From NCBI RefSeq assembly GCF_016107705.1, contig NZ_JAEHGC010000001.1, positions 930,001-994,000 of the forward strand: DNA of 64,000 nucleotides, written 5' to 3'. The notes under the pieces were generated by a model. The model was given only the letters and a program-made list of their open reading frames with translations, was not told the origin of the DNA and did no database searches. This stretch comes from Neobacillus cucumis (lineage in GTDB: Bacteria; Bacillota; Bacilli; Bacillales_B; DSM-18226). The position numbers and the translations under genes are program-made. This document shows positions 29,701 through 40,702 of the stretch, piece after piece; positions within the stretch are counted from its first letter, which is position 1, and each line of letters starts with the position of its first letter.

Positions 29701-29941
29701 AATTTGTTGAATTCAATGAAATTAATTGGTACGTAATTTTAGTCGTTTTCTCCTGCCATTCCACTTTCCGAATAACCGCTGTTCCATTAGAATCACTTTG
29801 TATCGTTTTTCGAACCTCAATAGGAATATCAATTGGATAGAGCCTGTATCCTTCTTTTACTAAATAAAACAGATTTTCTTCTACCCGCTTTTCGTTTCCT
29901 TTTGTCACTATCATCGTGTTTAATTCAAGAGGCATGCCCAT
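29699..29941 (-). CDS. ytmB: DUF2584 protein YtmB
   Basis: 80-aa protein matching YtmB (DUF2584): MGMPLELNTMIVTKGNEKR, YRLYPIDIPIEVRK. Role unknown. ATG 29941 chosen over an in-frame GTG at 29950 because the GAGGAG site is 8 nt before the ATG but touches the GTG. Lies downstream of ytmA with 38 nt between them. Confidence 0.85.
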   Translation of the reverse strand: MGMPLELNTMIVTKGNEKRVEENLFYLVKEGYRLYPIDIPIEVRKTIQSDSNGTAVIRKVEWQEKTTKITYQLISLNSTN

Positions 29942-29979
29942 ATGATCCACTCCTCTGCTAATTGGTTACTTCCATTCTA

Positions 29980-30771
29980 TCATCTTTTGATTTGCCTTTT
30001 CATCCAATTCGTTAAATCTTGGACAATTTTTCGATTTACACCTGGAGGAAAGTAATGGGTGTAAGACTCAAAATACCAGGCCTCTACAGGTTTGTTTAAA
30101 GCTTTCAGCCTCCGTTCAAGACGATATGCGTGTTCAACCGAAACATTATGATCATTCACTCCATGGATAATTAAAACAGGGGCTTCTAACTCCTCGATTT
30201 TAAATAGGGGAGTCCGTTCCTCATATCGCTCAGGAAATTTTTCGGGTGTACCGCCAATCACCCTTTTCATCATTCTACGCAAATCAGTGCGCTCATAATA
30301 GGTCAAGGCCATATCACTTACTCCTCCCCATGTAACAAGGGATGCTGCCTCTGGAAATTGAATTCCTGTTAAGAGCGCCATTACCCCGCCTCGTGAAAAA
30401 CCAAAAATATGAATATGCTGAACCTGTAGAAGGGATTTTAGCAGCAAAAAGGCCGAAAAAGCATCCTCCCTGTCCTCACCTGCAAAATCCTCATTCCCTT
30501 CTCCACCCTGATTTCCCCGGTAAAATGGTGCAAAAACAATAAACCCTTCGGCTGCAAACTGAGCAATTCTAGCTGGTCTAACTTTTCCAACATTTTTAAT
30601 CCCACCGCGTAAATATAAAAATCCCTCATTTGTTTTTTCAAATTTCGGCTCTGCCAGCAATCCTTTCACCTTTAATCCATTTGAAAGGTAGGTAACCAGC
30701 TTTAGCTCAACATTCGGATTTGGGGAGGGAAACCGATCCATTTCAATGATTTTTCCTGTATCTGCATTCAC
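29980..30771 (-). CDS. ytmA: Prolyl-oligopeptidase-like hydrolase YtmA
   Basis: Alpha/beta hydrolase of the S9 peptidase type, single catalytic domain without a propeller, 263 aa. Nucleophile in GFSRGGVMAL, acid in IIHGVNDHNVS and His in YTHYFPPG complete the triad. Substrate unknown. GTG 30771 is preferred as start because AAGGGAG is 8 nt upstream; a GTG three codons earlier overlaps that site. Operon with ytmB. Confidence 0.85.
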   Translation of the reverse strand: MNADTGKIIEMDRFPSPNPNVELKLVTYLSNGLKVKGLLAEPKFEKTNEGFLYLRGGIKNVGKVRPARIAQFAAEGFIVFAPFYRGNQGGEGNEDFAGEDREDAFSAFLLLKSLLQVQHIHIFGFSRGGVMALLTGIQFPEAASLVTWGGVSDMALTYYERTDLRRMMKRVIGGTPEKFPERYEERTPLFKIEELEAPVLIIHGVNDHNVSVEHAYRLERRLKALNKPVEAWYFESYTHYFPPGVNRKIVQDLTNWMKRQIKR

Positions 30772-30974
30772 CCTAACCACTCCCTTTTTATTTGACTATG
30801 CTAAACTTGTCTGTTTATTTCCGCTCCAATAAACAGGGTTAAAAAATTAACAATGCTCTTTAACACAGCCTTTTATTAAAAAATATTGTAACTGGGCATT
30901 CACACATTTTTTCCCTTTTCATACGATATCGTAGGCAAAAGCAGCCCAGATTTTTGAAGATTAGGAGGTTTAAC

Positions 30975-31988
30975 ATGAAAAAATGGCTAAAATTCAGTTT
31001 CTCAACGCTTCTTATTGCTATTCTTATGTTCTCACTTGCAGCCTGTAATAATGATACTACGAAGACTAAAAAACTGGAAAAAGTTCGGTTAGCTGAAGTA
31101 ACCCGGTCGATTTTTTATGCCCCTGAATATGTTGCCCTAGAAAAAGGATTTTTCAAAGCTGAGGGATTGGATGTAAAACTGACGACTACCTTCGGTGGCG
31201 ACAAAACTATGACGGCATTGCTGTCCGGTGGAACAGATATTGCACTTGTCGGTTCAGAAACTTCCATTTACGTTTATGCCCAAGGAGCAGATGATCCGGT
31301 GATAAACTTTGCTCAACTAACACAAACAGATGGAACATTTCTCGTTTCCAGAGAAAAAATTGATAACTTTTCATGGGATATGCTGAAAGGAAAAACCTTC
31401 TTAGGACAGCGTAAAGGCGGTATGCCTCAAATGGTGGGGGAGTTTGTTTTAAAGAAACACGGAATTGATCCGCATAAAGATTTAAATTTAATTCAGAACA
31501 TTGACTTCGCAAATATTTCCAGTGCCTTCGCCTCCGGGACTGGTGATTTTGTCCAATTATTTGAGCCAACGGCCAGTATCTTTGAAAAAGAGGGAAAAGG
31601 CCATATCATCGCTTCGTTCGGCACGGAATCAGGTCATGTTCCCTATACCACCTTTATGGCAAAGCAAAGCTATATGAAGGAGCATAATGCAACAGTTGAA
31701 AAATTCACGAGAGCCATTTATAAAGCACAACAATGGGTGAAAACACATAGTACAGAAGAAATCGCTAAGGCCGTTCAGCCTTACTTCCAGGATACTGACT
31801 TTGAAATTATTAAAATGGTGGTTGATCGTTATAAAAATCAAGGCTCTTTTGCTACAGACCCCATCCTTGATGAGGAAGAATGGAATAATCTCCAAAACAT
31901 TATGAAAGAGGCCGGCGAACTGCCAAAGCAAGTTGATTACAAAACATTAGTGAATACAAGCGTTGCAGAAAAAATCATTCAAAAATAA
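30975..31988 (+). CDS. ytlA: ABC transporter substrate-binding lipoprotein YtlA
   Basis: Extracytoplasmic binding protein of the NMT1/SsuA/ThiY class, 337 aa from ATG 30975 with AGGAGG upstream. Lipobox SLAAC-NN gives a lipidated cysteine near residue 25. EVTRSIFYAPEYVALEKGFF is the standard opening of this family. Ligand (aliphatic sulfonate, thiamine precursor or other) cannot be read. First gene of ytlA-ytlC-ytlD; no TPP riboswitch is visible before it. Confidence 0.88.
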   Translation: MKKWLKFSFSTLLIAILMFSLAACNNDTTKTKKLEKVRLAEVTRSIFYAPEYVALEKGFFKAEGLDVKLTTTFGGDKTMTALLSGGTDIALVGSETSIYVYAQGADDPVINFAQLTQTDGTFLVSREKIDNFSWDMLKGKTFLGQRKGGMPQMVGEFVLKKHGIDPHKDLNLIQNIDFANISSAFASGTGDFVQLFEPTASIFEKEGKGHIIASFGTESGHVPYTTFMAKQSYMKEHNATVEKFTRAIYKAQQWVKTHSTEEIAKAVQPYFQDTDFEIIKMVVDRYKNQGSFATDPILDEEEWNNLQNIMKEAGELPKQVDYKTLVNTSVAEKIIQK

Positions 31989-32030
31989 TTACCCCAAGGC
32001 TCTTTTAAAACTATTTTAGGAGGCGGTCCG

Positions 32031-32801
32031 ATGAGTTTCTTAACCATTAACGAAATCCATCATACCTATTTGACAAAAAACTCCGTGACCACGGCCCTCT
32101 CCGATGTTTCGTTAAAAATCGAGGAAGGGGAATTTGTCTCCTTTCTCGGCCCAAGCGGCTGTGGAAAAACAACCCTTTTGTCCATTATTGCCGGGTTACT
32201 TAAACCAACCCAAGGGACGGTGCTTCTCGAAAATAAGCCTATATCTTCGAACAACAATGAAATTGGCTATATGCTTCAGCAGGATTACCTGTTTCCTTGG
32301 AAAACAATTGAGGAAAATATCCTATTGGGACTAAAATTATCAAACCAGCTGAATGAAAAGTCGAAAACGAAAACATTACAGCTTTTAAATCAAATCGGTC
32401 TAAAAGGTGTGGAGAAACAACTGCCAAAACAATTATCTGGGGGAATGAGGCAGCGTGCTGCACTCGTTCGAACATTAGCAACAGAGCCTAAGTTATTGAT
32501 GCTGGATGAACCCTTTTCAGCACTTGACTATCAAACAAAGTTAAAATTAGAGGATTTAGTCTCTAACACATTAACAGAGTTAAACAAAACAGCCATCCTT
32601 GTTACACATGATATTGGTGAGGCCATAGCCATGAGTGATCGGGTATTTTTGTTTTCAGCAAGACCTGGCGAGCTCCATCAAACTTTTCAAATTCCAAATG
32701 AGCTAAGAAATTTATCCCCTCTTGAAGCCCGTAACCACGAATTATATTCCAACTTATTTGAGTTGATATGGAAGGAGTTGGAGTCCCTTGAATCCTCATA
32801 A
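32031..32801 (+). CDS. ytlC: ABC transporter ATP-binding protein YtlC
   Basis: ATPase of the SsuB/TauB type, 256 aa. Walker [10 protein letters not shown] at 40-48, Q-loop [10 protein letters not shown], signature LSGGMRQR, Walker [13 protein letters not shown] and switch His in VTHD are all intact. GGAGG before the ATG; its 3' end overlaps ytlD by 14 nt. Confidence 0.92.
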   Translation: MSFLTINEIHHTYLTKNSVTTALSDVSLKIEEGEFVSFLGPSGCGKTTLLSIIAGLLKPTQGTVLLENKPISSNNNEIGYMLQQDYLFPWKTIEENILLGLKLSNQLNEKSKTKTLQLLNQIGLKGVEKQLPKQLSGGMRQRAALVRTLATEPKLLMLDEPFSALDYQTKLKLEDLVSNTLTELNKTAILVTHDIGEAIAMSDRVFLFSARPGELHQTFQIPNELRNLSPLEARNHELYSNLFELIWKELESLESS

Positions 32802-33588
32802 AGTAAAACAGCTTCACCAGGAATACCTGCACTACTTAAAGGTTGAAAATAGATGGGTACGATTTTATCAGCTGTTAATTTTCCTCTTATTTTTTATAGG
32901 TTGGGAAGTTGCAAGCAGACTCCATTGGGTTGATCCGCTCATTTTTAGTTCCCCTTCCAAAATTGGGTTATTATTTTGGGATAAAATTCAAGATGGAACA
33001 TTGCTTGATAACACGATGGTCACATTAACTGAAACCATTTTCGGTTTTATTTTAGGGACATTACTAGGCACTATTATGGCTGCAATATTATGGTGGTCCC
33101 CGATGATTTCAAAAATTTTCGATCCATATCTAGTAATCTTAAATGCGCTACCAAAAGTTGCCCTTGGTCCCATTTTAATTGTTGCTTTAGGCCCGGGTTA
33201 TCCTTCGATTATTGCAATGGGAGTCATCATATCTGTTATAGTGACAACCATCGTAATTTATACATCCTTTCGTGAAGTTGATCCGAACTATATAAAAGTT
33301 CTGCAAACATTTGGTGCCACTCGTTTTCAATGCTTTAAGGAAGCGATTCTGCCGGCCAGTTTTCCAACGATTATCTCAACCTTAAAGGTAAATGTCGGAT
33401 TATCATGGGTAGGGGTAATTGTAGGAGAATACCTTGTATCAGCTAAAGGATTGGGGTATTTAATTATTTACGGCTTCCAGGTGTTTAATTTTACATTAGT
33501 GATGCTGTCACTCCTTGTTGTTGCTGTCCTAGCAACCATTATGTACCAGTTAGTAGACTATATTGAGAAAAAACTGATTAAAGAATAG
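32788..33588 (+). CDS. ytlD: ABC transporter permease YtlD
   Basis: Integral membrane permease of 266 aa with about six helices and the EAA loop [19 protein letters not shown] that docks onto the ATPase. TTG start at 32788 inside the ytlC 3' end, preceded by AAGGAGTTGGAG. With YtlA and YtlC it forms a complete importer. Confidence 0.9.
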   Translation: MNPHKVKQLHQEYLHYLKVENRWVRFYQLLIFLLFFIGWEVASRLHWVDPLIFSSPSKIGLLFWDKIQDGTLLDNTMVTLTETIFGFILGTLLGTIMAAILWWSPMISKIFDPYLVILNALPKVALGPILIVALGPGYPSIIAMGVIISVIVTTIVIYTSFREVDPNYIKVLQTFGATRFQCFKEAILPASFPTIISTLKVNVGLSWVGVIVGEYLVSAKGLGYLIIYGFQVFNFTLVMLSLLVVAVLATIMYQLVDYIEKKLIKE

Positions 33589-33614
33589 CGAAAAATATCG
33601 CTATTCTTTTAGTT
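33583..33614. terminator. Terminator between ytlD and purU
   Basis: AATAGCGA-aaaa-TATCGCTATT followed by a T-rich tract; it starts within the ytlD stop region and lies between convergent genes. Confidence 0.8.
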
Positions 33615-33626
33615 TTTTCATGCCTC

Positions 33627-34496
33627 TCATGCAAATACAATCGTTTTATTTCCATGAACAAGTACTTTATCTTCAACATGCCAGGAAACCGCTTCAGCAA
33701 GAACCCTTTTTTCCACATGGCGCCCGGCCGTCTTTAGATCCTCAACTGTAAAACGATGATTAATACGCTGTACATCTTGTTCGATGATTGGTCCTTCATC
33801 AAGATCGTTCGTTACATAGTGGGCAGTTGCGCCGATTAACTTCACACCTCTGTTAAATGCTCTCACATAGGGATTGGCACCAACAAATGCCGGTAAGAAA
33901 GAGTGATGGATATTAATGATTTGATTCGGGAAATGAGAAATAAAATTCGGTGAAAGAATTTGCATATATCTTGCCAATACAATGAAGTCTACCTTCCCAT
34001 CTAATAGTTCTAATGCTTTATGTTCGGCCTCTTCTTTTGTTTCATGAGACATTGGAATATGATAAAAAGGGATGCCATAACTTTCAACTTCCTCTTTTAA
34101 ATTGGGATGATTACTGATTACCAAAGGGATGTCCACCGGGATTTCCTTTGACTTCCACCGCCAAAGAAGCTCGGTGAGACAATGATCTGCTTTGGAAACA
34201 AAGATAGCCATTCGCTTCCTTTTTTTATTCGTGCTTAACTGCCAATCTAAAGAATGCTCCTCCCCCATCATATGAAGATCTTGTTCAAGTTTTTCAAATG
34301 AAGAATCTAATTCTTCCAAATCAAACTCAATCCGCATGAAAAATATACCAGAGTGCGGGTCTGTTGTATGTTGATCAAAATGGACAATATTTGCTTTGTG
34401 TTCTAATAAAAAATTCGTTACGGTTGAGATAATACCTAGCTTTTCTGGACAAGAAATTAATAGTACCGCGCGATTTAGCTTTAACTTTGTGATCAT
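33627..34496 (-). CDS. purU: Formyltetrahydrofolate deformylase
   Basis: Hydrolyses 10-formyl-THF to formate and THF, adjusting the one-carbon pool. An N-terminal ACT domain (AVLLISCPEKLGIISTVTNFL) precedes a formyltransferase-like domain with SNHPNLKEEVESYGIPFYHI, NIHHSFLPAFVGANPY and the catalytic HYVTNDLDEGPII. ATG 34496 is preferred (GGTGG about 8 nt upstream); ATG 34511 is possible. It is last in the glycine cluster, only a few bases after lpdA, so it probably disposes of one-carbon units made by glycine cleavage. Confidence 0.93.
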   Translation of the reverse strand: MITKLKLNRAVLLISCPEKLGIISTVTNFLLEHKANIVHFDQHTTDPHSGIFFMRIEFDLEELDSSFEKLEQDLHMMGEEHSLDWQLSTNKKRKRMAIFVSKADHCLTELLWRWKSKEIPVDIPLVISNHPNLKEEVESYGIPFYHIPMSHETKEEAEHKALELLDGKVDFIVLARYMQILSPNFISHFPNQIINIHHSFLPAFVGANPYVRAFNRGVKLIGATAHYVTNDLDEGPIIEQDVQRINHRFTVEDLKTAGRHVEKRVLAEAVSWHVEDKVLVHGNKTIVFA

Positions 34497-34514
34497 TTCC
34501 GCTTCCACCATCCT

Positions 34515-35915
34515 TTATGCATGAATTGCCTTTCCATCTACAGCTAGTGCTGCTTCACCGATTGCTTCGGCTAATGTAGGATGTGGATGGATTGTATGGG
34601 CAATATCCATTGCAGTTGCATTTAATACACGGGCAAGACCAAACTCGGTGATCATATCTGTTACATGAGGCCCCACCATATGAGCTCCTAACAGTTTATT
34701 TGTTCCTTCTTCAACAACAAGTTTGACAAATCCGTCTGATTCACCAAAAACGAGTGCCTTACCGATTGCACGAAATGAGAATTTACCGGTTTTTACTTGA
34801 AATCCTTTTTCCTTTGCTTCATCTTCTGTTAGTCCAACACTGGCTACTTCAGGACTGCAGTATACACATTTTGAAACAAGAGTTGGGTCAAGTGCATTTG
34901 GACTTTCTCCAGCTATATGTTCAATAGCAATGATTCCTTCATGTGAAGCGACATGAGCAAGCTGCAAGCCTCCAATAACATCACCAATTGCGTATATGTT
35001 CGGTTCTTTTGTTTGATAGGAATCATTTGTTTTAATAAAGATTCCATTCATTTCAATGGCCGTTTTTTCAAGTCCAATTCCTTCTGTGTTTGGCAATCTC
35101 CCTACGGATACTAAAAGTTTATCTGCAGAAAATGATGTTTCTTTCCCTTTATGCTCTGCCTTTATCGAAACACCATCACCTTTTTCAAGCGTTTCTGGGA
35201 GAACTTTTGCCCCTGTGACGATTTTTACGCCTTTTTTCTTTAGTAAACGCTGGATTTCCTTTGAAACATCTTTATCTTCTGTCGGTAAAATACGATCAGC
35301 ATATTCAAGCACAGTAACCTGTGTACCGAAGTCCACTAGCATCGATGCCCATTCAATTCCAATCACCCCACCGCCAACAATAATGATGGAATTTGGAAGT
35401 GTTTCCATTTCCAGAGCTTCATCTGATGTCATCACATACTTTTCATCTGCTTCTAAGCCATAGAATGTTCTAGGCCGGGAACCTGTCGCAATTAAAATAT
35501 TCCGCGGACTAATAATGATTTCTCCGCCCTCATTGTTCAATTCAACTAAAACATCTTTTGACTCCAAGATACTGCCTTTTCCATCATAAACATCGATTTT
35601 TCCTTTTTGCATTAGATGTTGGATCCCCTTAAAAAGACGTTCCTGGATTTCTTCTTTCCGAGCTTGTACTTTTGAAAAATCAAGTCCAATTTCAGGGGTA
35701 ATTACCCCAAACCGCTCTGCATTTTTTGTTTGAGAATATAATTCTGCACTTCTTAATAAGGCTTTGGTTGGGATACACCCAGCATGAAGGCATGTTCCAC
35801 CGATTTTCCCTTTTTCAACAACCGCTGCTTTTAAACCTAATTGAGATGCACGAATGGCAGCCACGTATCCTCCAGGCCCGCCGCCGATAATAACAACATC
35901 ATATTCTTTTGTCAT
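34515..35915 (-). CDS. lpdA: Dihydrolipoyl dehydrogenase (glycine cleavage L protein)
   Basis: FAD enzyme reoxidising dihydrolipoyl-GcvH with NAD+. Start MTKEYDVVIIGGGPGG after GGAAAGGAG. The redox disulfide is C42-C47 in GGTCLHAGCIP, the NAD fold is IIVGGGVIGIEWA, and the C-terminal His-Glu is in AHTIHPHPTLAEAIGEA. 466 aa. Its place between the hesB-like gene and purU in the glycine cluster suggests a copy dedicated to the glycine cleavage system rather than pyruvate dehydrogenase. Confidence 0.94.
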   Translation of the reverse strand: MTKEYDVVIIGGGPGGYVAAIRASQLGLKAAVVEKGKIGGTCLHAGCIPTKALLRSAELYSQTKNAERFGVITPEIGLDFSKVQARKEEIQERLFKGIQHLMQKGKIDVYDGKGSILESKDVLVELNNEGGEIIISPRNILIATGSRPRTFYGLEADEKYVMTSDEALEMETLPNSIIIVGGGVIGIEWASMLVDFGTQVTVLEYADRILPTEDKDVSKEIQRLLKKKGVKIVTGAKVLPETLEKGDGVSIKAEHKGKETSFSADKLLVSVGRLPNTEGIGLEKTAIEMNGIFIKTNDSYQTKEPNIYAIGDVIGGLQLAHVASHEGIIAIEHIAGESPNALDPTLVSKCVYCSPEVASVGLTEDEAKEKGFQVKTGKFSFRAIGKALVFGESDGFVKLVVEEGTNKLLGAHMVGPHVTDMITEFGLARVLNATAMDIAHTIHPHPTLAEAIGEAALAVDGKAIHA

Positions 35916-36030
35916 TTTCGTTTCTCCTTTCCACCATAACAACACCTATAATACCTACCGGAAAACTTTGATTATAAGTAATAAAAATCAGGGGATGCTC
36001 CTTGCATTTTAAGGCACATTCAGAATCCCA

Positions 36031-36336
36031 TTAATCGATTTCAATTGCGCAAGCACTTGAGGTAAAGCTGTCTCCAACTAGAAACCCCTGTTCAACTTGA
36101 TAATCAATTTCTGTTTCTTCATCTAAATAGCGTTTAGTAAAATGATCCAGCCGAATTTGTATCCCATCCATCTCAATGCATAAATCGTTTCGACGCGGTT
36201 CATCAAAAACAATTGAAAACTTAACAGACATCCCGCAGCCCCCAGTTACATCCGCATCAATCCGGGGAATTTTTCCTTCCGTCTCAATCATCTCTTTAAG
36301 TTTGTCTATCGCCGCTACTGTTACTTTTAACTTCAT
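36031..36336 (-). CDS. HesB/IscA-like iron-sulfur biogenesis family protein
   Basis: 101-aa A-type carrier-like protein: VTVAAIDKLKEMIE at the start, the GGCGMSVKFSIVFDEP core and the ending SFTSSACAIEID. It lacks the full CxnCxC cysteine set of IscA, as in the Bacillus YneR/YqkB-type relatives. It lies between lipA and lpdA, so support of the Fe-S enzymes LipA and SdaA is plausible, but that is inference. Confidence 0.75.
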   Translation of the reverse strand: MKLKVTVAAIDKLKEMIETEGKIPRIDADVTGGCGMSVKFSIVFDEPRRNDLCIEMDGIQIRLDHFTKRYLDEETEIDYQVEQGFLVGDSFTSSACAIEID

Positions 36337-36366
36337 AGGATGCCCCTCCTTTTCTCCTATTTGCCC

Positions 36367-37248
36367 TTATCGCACATTCGCTTTTGCTGCATTGACCTGT
36401 TCATCTGCATGATAGGAGGAGCGAACGAGCGGACCCGCTTCGCAATGACTAAAACCTTTTGACATGGCGATTACTTTTAGTTCTTCAAATTCTTGCGGAC
36501 TCCAGTATTTTTGTACTTTTAAATGTTGTTTAGTAGGCTGCAAATACTGTCCAATAGTCATAATGTCCACATTATTCGCGCGAAGATCATCCATTGTTTC
36601 GATAATTTCCTCTTTCGTTTCTCCAAGTCCGATCATAATGCTTGATTTTGTTGGAATAGCAGGATTCATTTCTTTTGCGCGCCGTAAAAATTCAAGGGAT
36701 CGCTCGTATGTAGCCCTGGCACGAATTTTTGGTGATAAACGTTTCACTGTCTCAATATTGTGATTTAAAATATCCGGCTTTGCATCCATTAAGGTTTTTA
36801 AATTTTCATATTTACCATTCATATCAGATGGTAGGACTTCAATGCTGCAAAATGGATTACGTCGCCTTACAGCTCTTACCGTTTCAGCAAAAACCCCGGC
36901 TCCTCCATCTTTTAAATCATCACGTGCAACCGCGGTAATCACAACATGTTTTAATCCCATCAGCTCCACTGATTCTGCCACGCGCTCTGGCTCTTCCCAA
37001 TCAAGTTCTGTCGGAAGCCCTGTTTGAACGGCACAGAATCGGCAGGCACGTGTGCATACACTTCCTAAAATCATAAAGGTTGCCGTTTTTCGCGATGCCC
37101 AGCATTCATGAATGTTCGGACATTTTGCTTCTTCACAGACTGTATGAAGCCTTTTTTCACGCATCATCGATTTTAAGCCAGTATACTGATCATTCGTATT
37201 TAATTTTATCTTGAGCCATTCTGGTTTACGTACATACTCAGTTGCCAT
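36367..37248 (-). CDS. lipA: Lipoyl synthase
   Basis: Radical SAM enzyme inserting two sulfurs into octanoyl-proteins such as GcvH. 293 aa from ATG 37248, with AGGAG 8 nt upstream. The auxiliary cluster is C38, C43, C49 ([12 protein letters not shown]) and the radical SAM cluster C65, C69, C72 (CTRACRFC); the C-terminal RSSYHADE contains the Ser ligand. It follows gcvPB in the glycine cluster and may be a second, glycine-specific copy. Confidence 0.94.
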   Translation of the reverse strand: MATEYVRKPEWLKIKLNTNDQYTGLKSMMREKRLHTVCEEAKCPNIHECWASRKTATFMILGSVCTRACRFCAVQTGLPTELDWEEPERVAESVELMGLKHVVITAVARDDLKDGGAGVFAETVRAVRRRNPFCSIEVLPSDMNGKYENLKTLMDAKPDILNHNIETVKRLSPKIRARATYERSLEFLRRAKEMNPAIPTKSSIMIGLGETKEEIIETMDDLRANNVDIMTIGQYLQPTKQHLKVQKYWSPQEFEELKVIAMSKGFSHCEAGPLVRSSYHADEQVNAAKANVR

Positions 37249-37336
37249 CTTATTCACTCCTATGAACGGAACATATAATCTGCTAAACGTGAAAATTATC
37301 TGTGCGGAGGTATCCCCGCACAGATGGAAGATTTCT

Positions 37337-38827
37337 TTATACGTTTACAGGTTCTTTTTCTTTTACTGCCGATTCCTCTTTTTTATAACGTAAAATTGGT
37401 TGTCTCGCTGCCTGTACTTCATCCAATCGGCCAATCACCGTTGTATGTGGTGCATCTAATACGATACCTGGGTTTTCTTCTACCTCTTTGGCAATTTGAA
37501 TCATCACATCCGCAAATGCATCCATTGTTTCCTTTGACTCTGTTTCTGTTGGTTCAATCATCAAACACTCCTCAACATTTAGCGGGAAGTAGATGGTTGG
37601 CGGATGATATCCAAAATCAAGCAGACGTTTGGCCATGTCAAGTGTTCTGACCCCCAGCTTCTTCTGTCTTGAACCGGATAATACAAATTCATGCTTGCAA
37701 ATTTGTGAATATGGTGCATCAAAATAAGGCTCAAGTCTTTTACGAAGATAGTTCGCATGAAGGACAGCCCCTTCAGAAACTTCACGCAATCCTATTGATC
37801 CCAATGTACGAATATAAGTGTATGCACGAACCAAAATTCCAAAGTTTCCATGATAGCCTTTTACACGACCAATAGATAATGGATAATTTGAATTCAACAC
37901 AAATTTATCACCGTCTTTTTCAACGCGTGGTACAGGTAAATAAGGAAGAAGGAATTCCTTAACACCAACAGGACCTGCACCAGGACCTCCACCACCGTGT
38001 GGACCCGTAAATGTTTTGTGAAGATTTAAATGCACGATATCGAAGCCCATTGATCCTGGAGTTGTTTTTCCTAAAATCGCATTGGCATTCGCACCATCAT
38101 AGTATAGTAATCCGCCTGCTTCATGAACTACAGCAGCAATTTCTGCGATTTCTTGTTCAAATAAACCAAGTGTATTAGGGTTTGTTAACATTAATGCAGC
38201 GGTATCACTATCAACATGTTTCTTTAATTCATCTAAGTTAACTAATCCATTTTCGTTTGATGGAATCGTTACTGTCTTAAATCCTGCAACGCTCGCACTA
38301 GCAGGATTTGTGCCATGAGCGGAGTCTGGAACAAGAACTTTCTTTCTAACTTCACCTTTTTGCTCATGGTAAGCTTTAACCATCATTAATCCAGTCCATT
38401 CACCTTGAGCACCTGCAGAAGGTTGTAATGTTACTGCATCCATACCAGTGATTACAGCTAACTCTTCTTGTAGATTATATAAAAGCTCTAATGCACCTTG
38501 TACAGTTTCGCTTGGTTGATATGGGTGAATACGGCTTAACCCTGTTAGTCGTGCCACATCTTCGTTAATTTTCGGATTATATTTCATCGTACAAGATCCA
38601 AGAGGATAGAATCCATTATCAATCCCATGGTTTTTATTTGAAAGTGCAGTATAGTGACGAACAAGTTGAAGCTCAGATACTTCAGGTAGTTCTGCTGCTT
38701 CATCACGAATTAAATGTTTTGGAAATTTATCTTGTAAATCAACACTTTCAACATCACTTTTCGGAAGGCTGTAACCTACACGACCTGAACGACTGATTTC
38801 AAAAATTAGATCATTATATTCAACCAT
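37337..38827 (-). CDS. gcvPB: Glycine dehydrogenase (decarboxylating) subunit 2
   Basis: PLP-carrying half of the split P protein, which decarboxylates glycine and passes aminomethyl to lipoyl-GcvH. The PLP lysine is K271 in [20 protein letters not shown]. 496 aa. It overlaps the end of gcvPA by 8 nt, so the two subunits are translationally coupled. Confidence 0.96.
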   Translation of the reverse strand: MVEYNDLIFEISRSGRVGYSLPKSDVESVDLQDKFPKHLIRDEAAELPEVSELQLVRHYTALSNKNHGIDNGFYPLGSCTMKYNPKINEDVARLTGLSRIHPYQPSETVQGALELLYNLQEELAVITGMDAVTLQPSAGAQGEWTGLMMVKAYHEQKGEVRKKVLVPDSAHGTNPASASVAGFKTVTIPSNENGLVNLDELKKHVDSDTAALMLTNPNTLGLFEQEIAEIAAVVHEAGGLLYYDGANANAILGKTTPGSMGFDIVHLNLHKTFTGPHGGGGPGAGPVGVKEFLLPYLPVPRVEKDGDKFVLNSNYPLSIGRVKGYHGNFGILVRAYTYIRTLGSIGLREVSEGAVLHANYLRKRLEPYFDAPYSQICKHEFVLSGSRQKKLGVRTLDMAKRLLDFGYHPPTIYFPLNVEECLMIEPTETESKETMDAFADVMIQIAKEVEENPGIVLDAPHTTVIGRLDEVQAARQPILRYKKEESAVKEKEPVNV

Positions 38828-40172
38828 TTACAACAGCCTCCAATGCTTCTACAAATTTGTCTATCTCTTCTTTTGAACGTTGTTCTGTTACCGCAATCAG
38901 CATTTGATTGTCAAATCCGTAATCAATTCCTAAGTCATACCCACCAATGAGCCCTGATTCAAGAAGTTTAGTGTTTACTTCTTTAACCGGGCGTGGAAGT
39001 TCTACAACAAATTCATTGAAGAATGCTGATTTGTTTAAAACGTTAAAGCCTTTGTTTTGAAGAGACTTTGCCATGTAGTCAGCTTTCTCAATATTTTGCT
39101 GTGCCATTTCACGAACACCATTCTTTCCTAATGCTGACATCCAAATAGAAGAGGCAAGAGCATTTAGTGCTTGGTTTGAACAAATATTAGAAGTCGCTTT
39201 ATCGCGGCGAATATGCTGCTCGCGAGCTTGCAAGGTTAATACAAATCCTCGTCTTCCTTGTTCGTCATGAGTTTGCCCTACAATACGTCCTGGAATTTTA
39301 CGCATATATTTTTGTTTAACTGCAAAATATCCGCAGTGCGGGCCGCCAAAGGACATTGGAACACCAAGTGGCTGCATATCTCCGACAACAATATCTGCTC
39401 CAAGTTTACCAGGTGATTGTAATAGAGCTAATGCTAGTGGGTTTGAACTTACGATGAAAAGAGCACCAACTTCATCAGCGATATTCTTAATTGCTGTCAA
39501 ATCTTCAATAGAACCAAAGAAGTTTGGATATTGAACAATAACAGCAGCCGTGTCTTTATCTACTTGTGCTTTAAGTTGTTCTAAGTCTGTTACATCTGTA
39601 GCAAGACTTACTTCTTCAACTGAATATTCTTGACCCTTTGCAACAGTGTTTAAAATTGCACGTGATTCAGGATGAACAGCTTTTGAAATCACTACTTTTG
39701 AACGTCTTGTAGAAGCAATAGCAAGTGAGGCCGCTTCTGCAAGTGATGTAAAGCCATCGTACATGGAGGAGTTGGCCACATCCATTCCGGTCAACTCACA
39801 AACCATCGTTTGGAATTCAAAAATTGCTTGTAATTCCCCTTGGCTGATTTCTGGTTGATATGGTGTATAAGCAGTATAAAATTCTGAACGTGAAATCATA
39901 TGATCAACAACACTTGGAATGTAATGATCATATGTACCCGCGCCTAGAAAAGTTGGATATTGATTTGCATTTAAATTACTTGCAGCAAGTTGGTTCATTT
40001 TTTTCATTAAAATAGGTTCTGGATCCGCTTCTGGAATTGTTAATTCACCTTTTAAACGAAGTTCAGATGGAATATCTTCAAATAATTCTTCAATTGAAGA
40101 CATTCCTAAGAAATCGAGCATTTCCTTTTTATCTTGTTCCGTATCAGGGAGATATCTATAAGTATTCGCCAT
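38820..40172 (-). CDS. gcvPA: Glycine dehydrogenase (decarboxylating) subunit 1
   Basis: N-terminal half of the split P protein, 450 aa, partner of Gcv[21 protein letters not shown] is the typical start; ATG 40172 follows GGAGAGGAATAAG. Family motifs [18 protein letters not shown] and [11 protein letters not shown] are intact. A 16-codon extension upstream is rejected because it reads through the 3' end of gcvH. Confidence 0.95.
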   Translation of the reverse strand: MANTYRYLPDTEQDKKEMLDFLGMSSIEELFEDIPSELRLKGELTIPEADPEPILMKKMNQLAASNLNANQYPTFLGAGTYDHYIPSVVDHMISRSEFYTAYTPYQPEISQGELQAIFEFQTMVCELTGMDVANSSMYDGFTSLAEAASLAIASTRRSKVVISKAVHPESRAILNTVAKGQEYSVEEVSLATDVTDLEQLKAQVDKDTAAVIVQYPNFFGSIEDLTAIKNIADEVGALFIVSSNPLALALLQSPGKLGADIVVGDMQPLGVPMSFGGPHCGYFAVKQKYMRKIPGRIVGQTHDEQGRRGFVLTLQAREQHIRRDKATSNICSNQALNALASSIWMSALGKNGVREMAQQNIEKADYMAKSLQNKGFNVLNKSAFFNEFVVELPRPVKEVNTKLLESGLIGGYDLGIDYGFDNQMLIAVTEQRSKEEIDKFVEALEAVVNG

Positions 40173-40173
40173 C

Positions 40174-40572
40174 TTATTCCTCTCCTTCTTCATTGATAAA
40201 TGCTTTGTACTCATCTTCATTTAAAAGGGATTCAAGCTCTTCTGGAACCGACATTTCCACTTCTACCAACCAGCCTTTACTGAATGGATGTTCGTTAATT
40301 GTCTGAGGAGCATCTTCTAACTCTTCGTTGATCCGGACTACAGTACCCGAAACTGGAGCGAAAATTTCAGAAACGGCTTTAACCGATTCGATTGTTCCCA
40401 TTGATTCATCCGCTGTTACTTCATCATCCACTTGCGGATTTTCCACAAATACAATATCTCCCAACTGTTTTTGTGCATAATCAGAAATCCCGATTCGTAC
40501 TCGATTTCCGTCTAACTTTAAAACCCACTCATGTTCCTTGCTATATAGTAAAGTTGCAATTGCTTGTGTCAT
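40174..40572 (-). CDS. gcvH: Glycine cleavage system H protein
   Basis: Lipoyl carrier of the glycine cleavage system, 132 aa. The lipoylated lysine is K65 in [19 protein letters not shown] and [13 protein letters not shown] are family hallmarks. It ends one base before gcvPA begins. In B. subtilis gcvH is elsewhere; here it sits within the operon. Confidence 0.96.
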   Translation of the reverse strand: MTQAIATLLYSKEHEWVLKLDGNRVRIGISDYAQKQLGDIVFVENPQVDDEVTADESMGTIESVKAVSEIFAPVSGTVVRINEELEDAPQTINEHPFSKGWLVEVEMSVPEELESLLNEDEYKAFINEEGEE

Positions 40573-40702
40573 AATATTTTCGTCCCTTCAACTGTTAATT
40601 AGAATTTAATAAGTTTAAAAATCATTTTTAAGTATGTTTGTTTAATCAGCCTTTATGCCTGACCCCAGTTTGAGAGTCTGCCAGAGTATCTTTATTACTC
40701 TA

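Noticed and set aside
30781..30974. Riboswitch (for example TPP) before ytlA
   Set aside because: A CTGTTTATT...AATAAACAG hairpin is present, but no THI-box or other class signature is visible, and the hairpin has no T-run.
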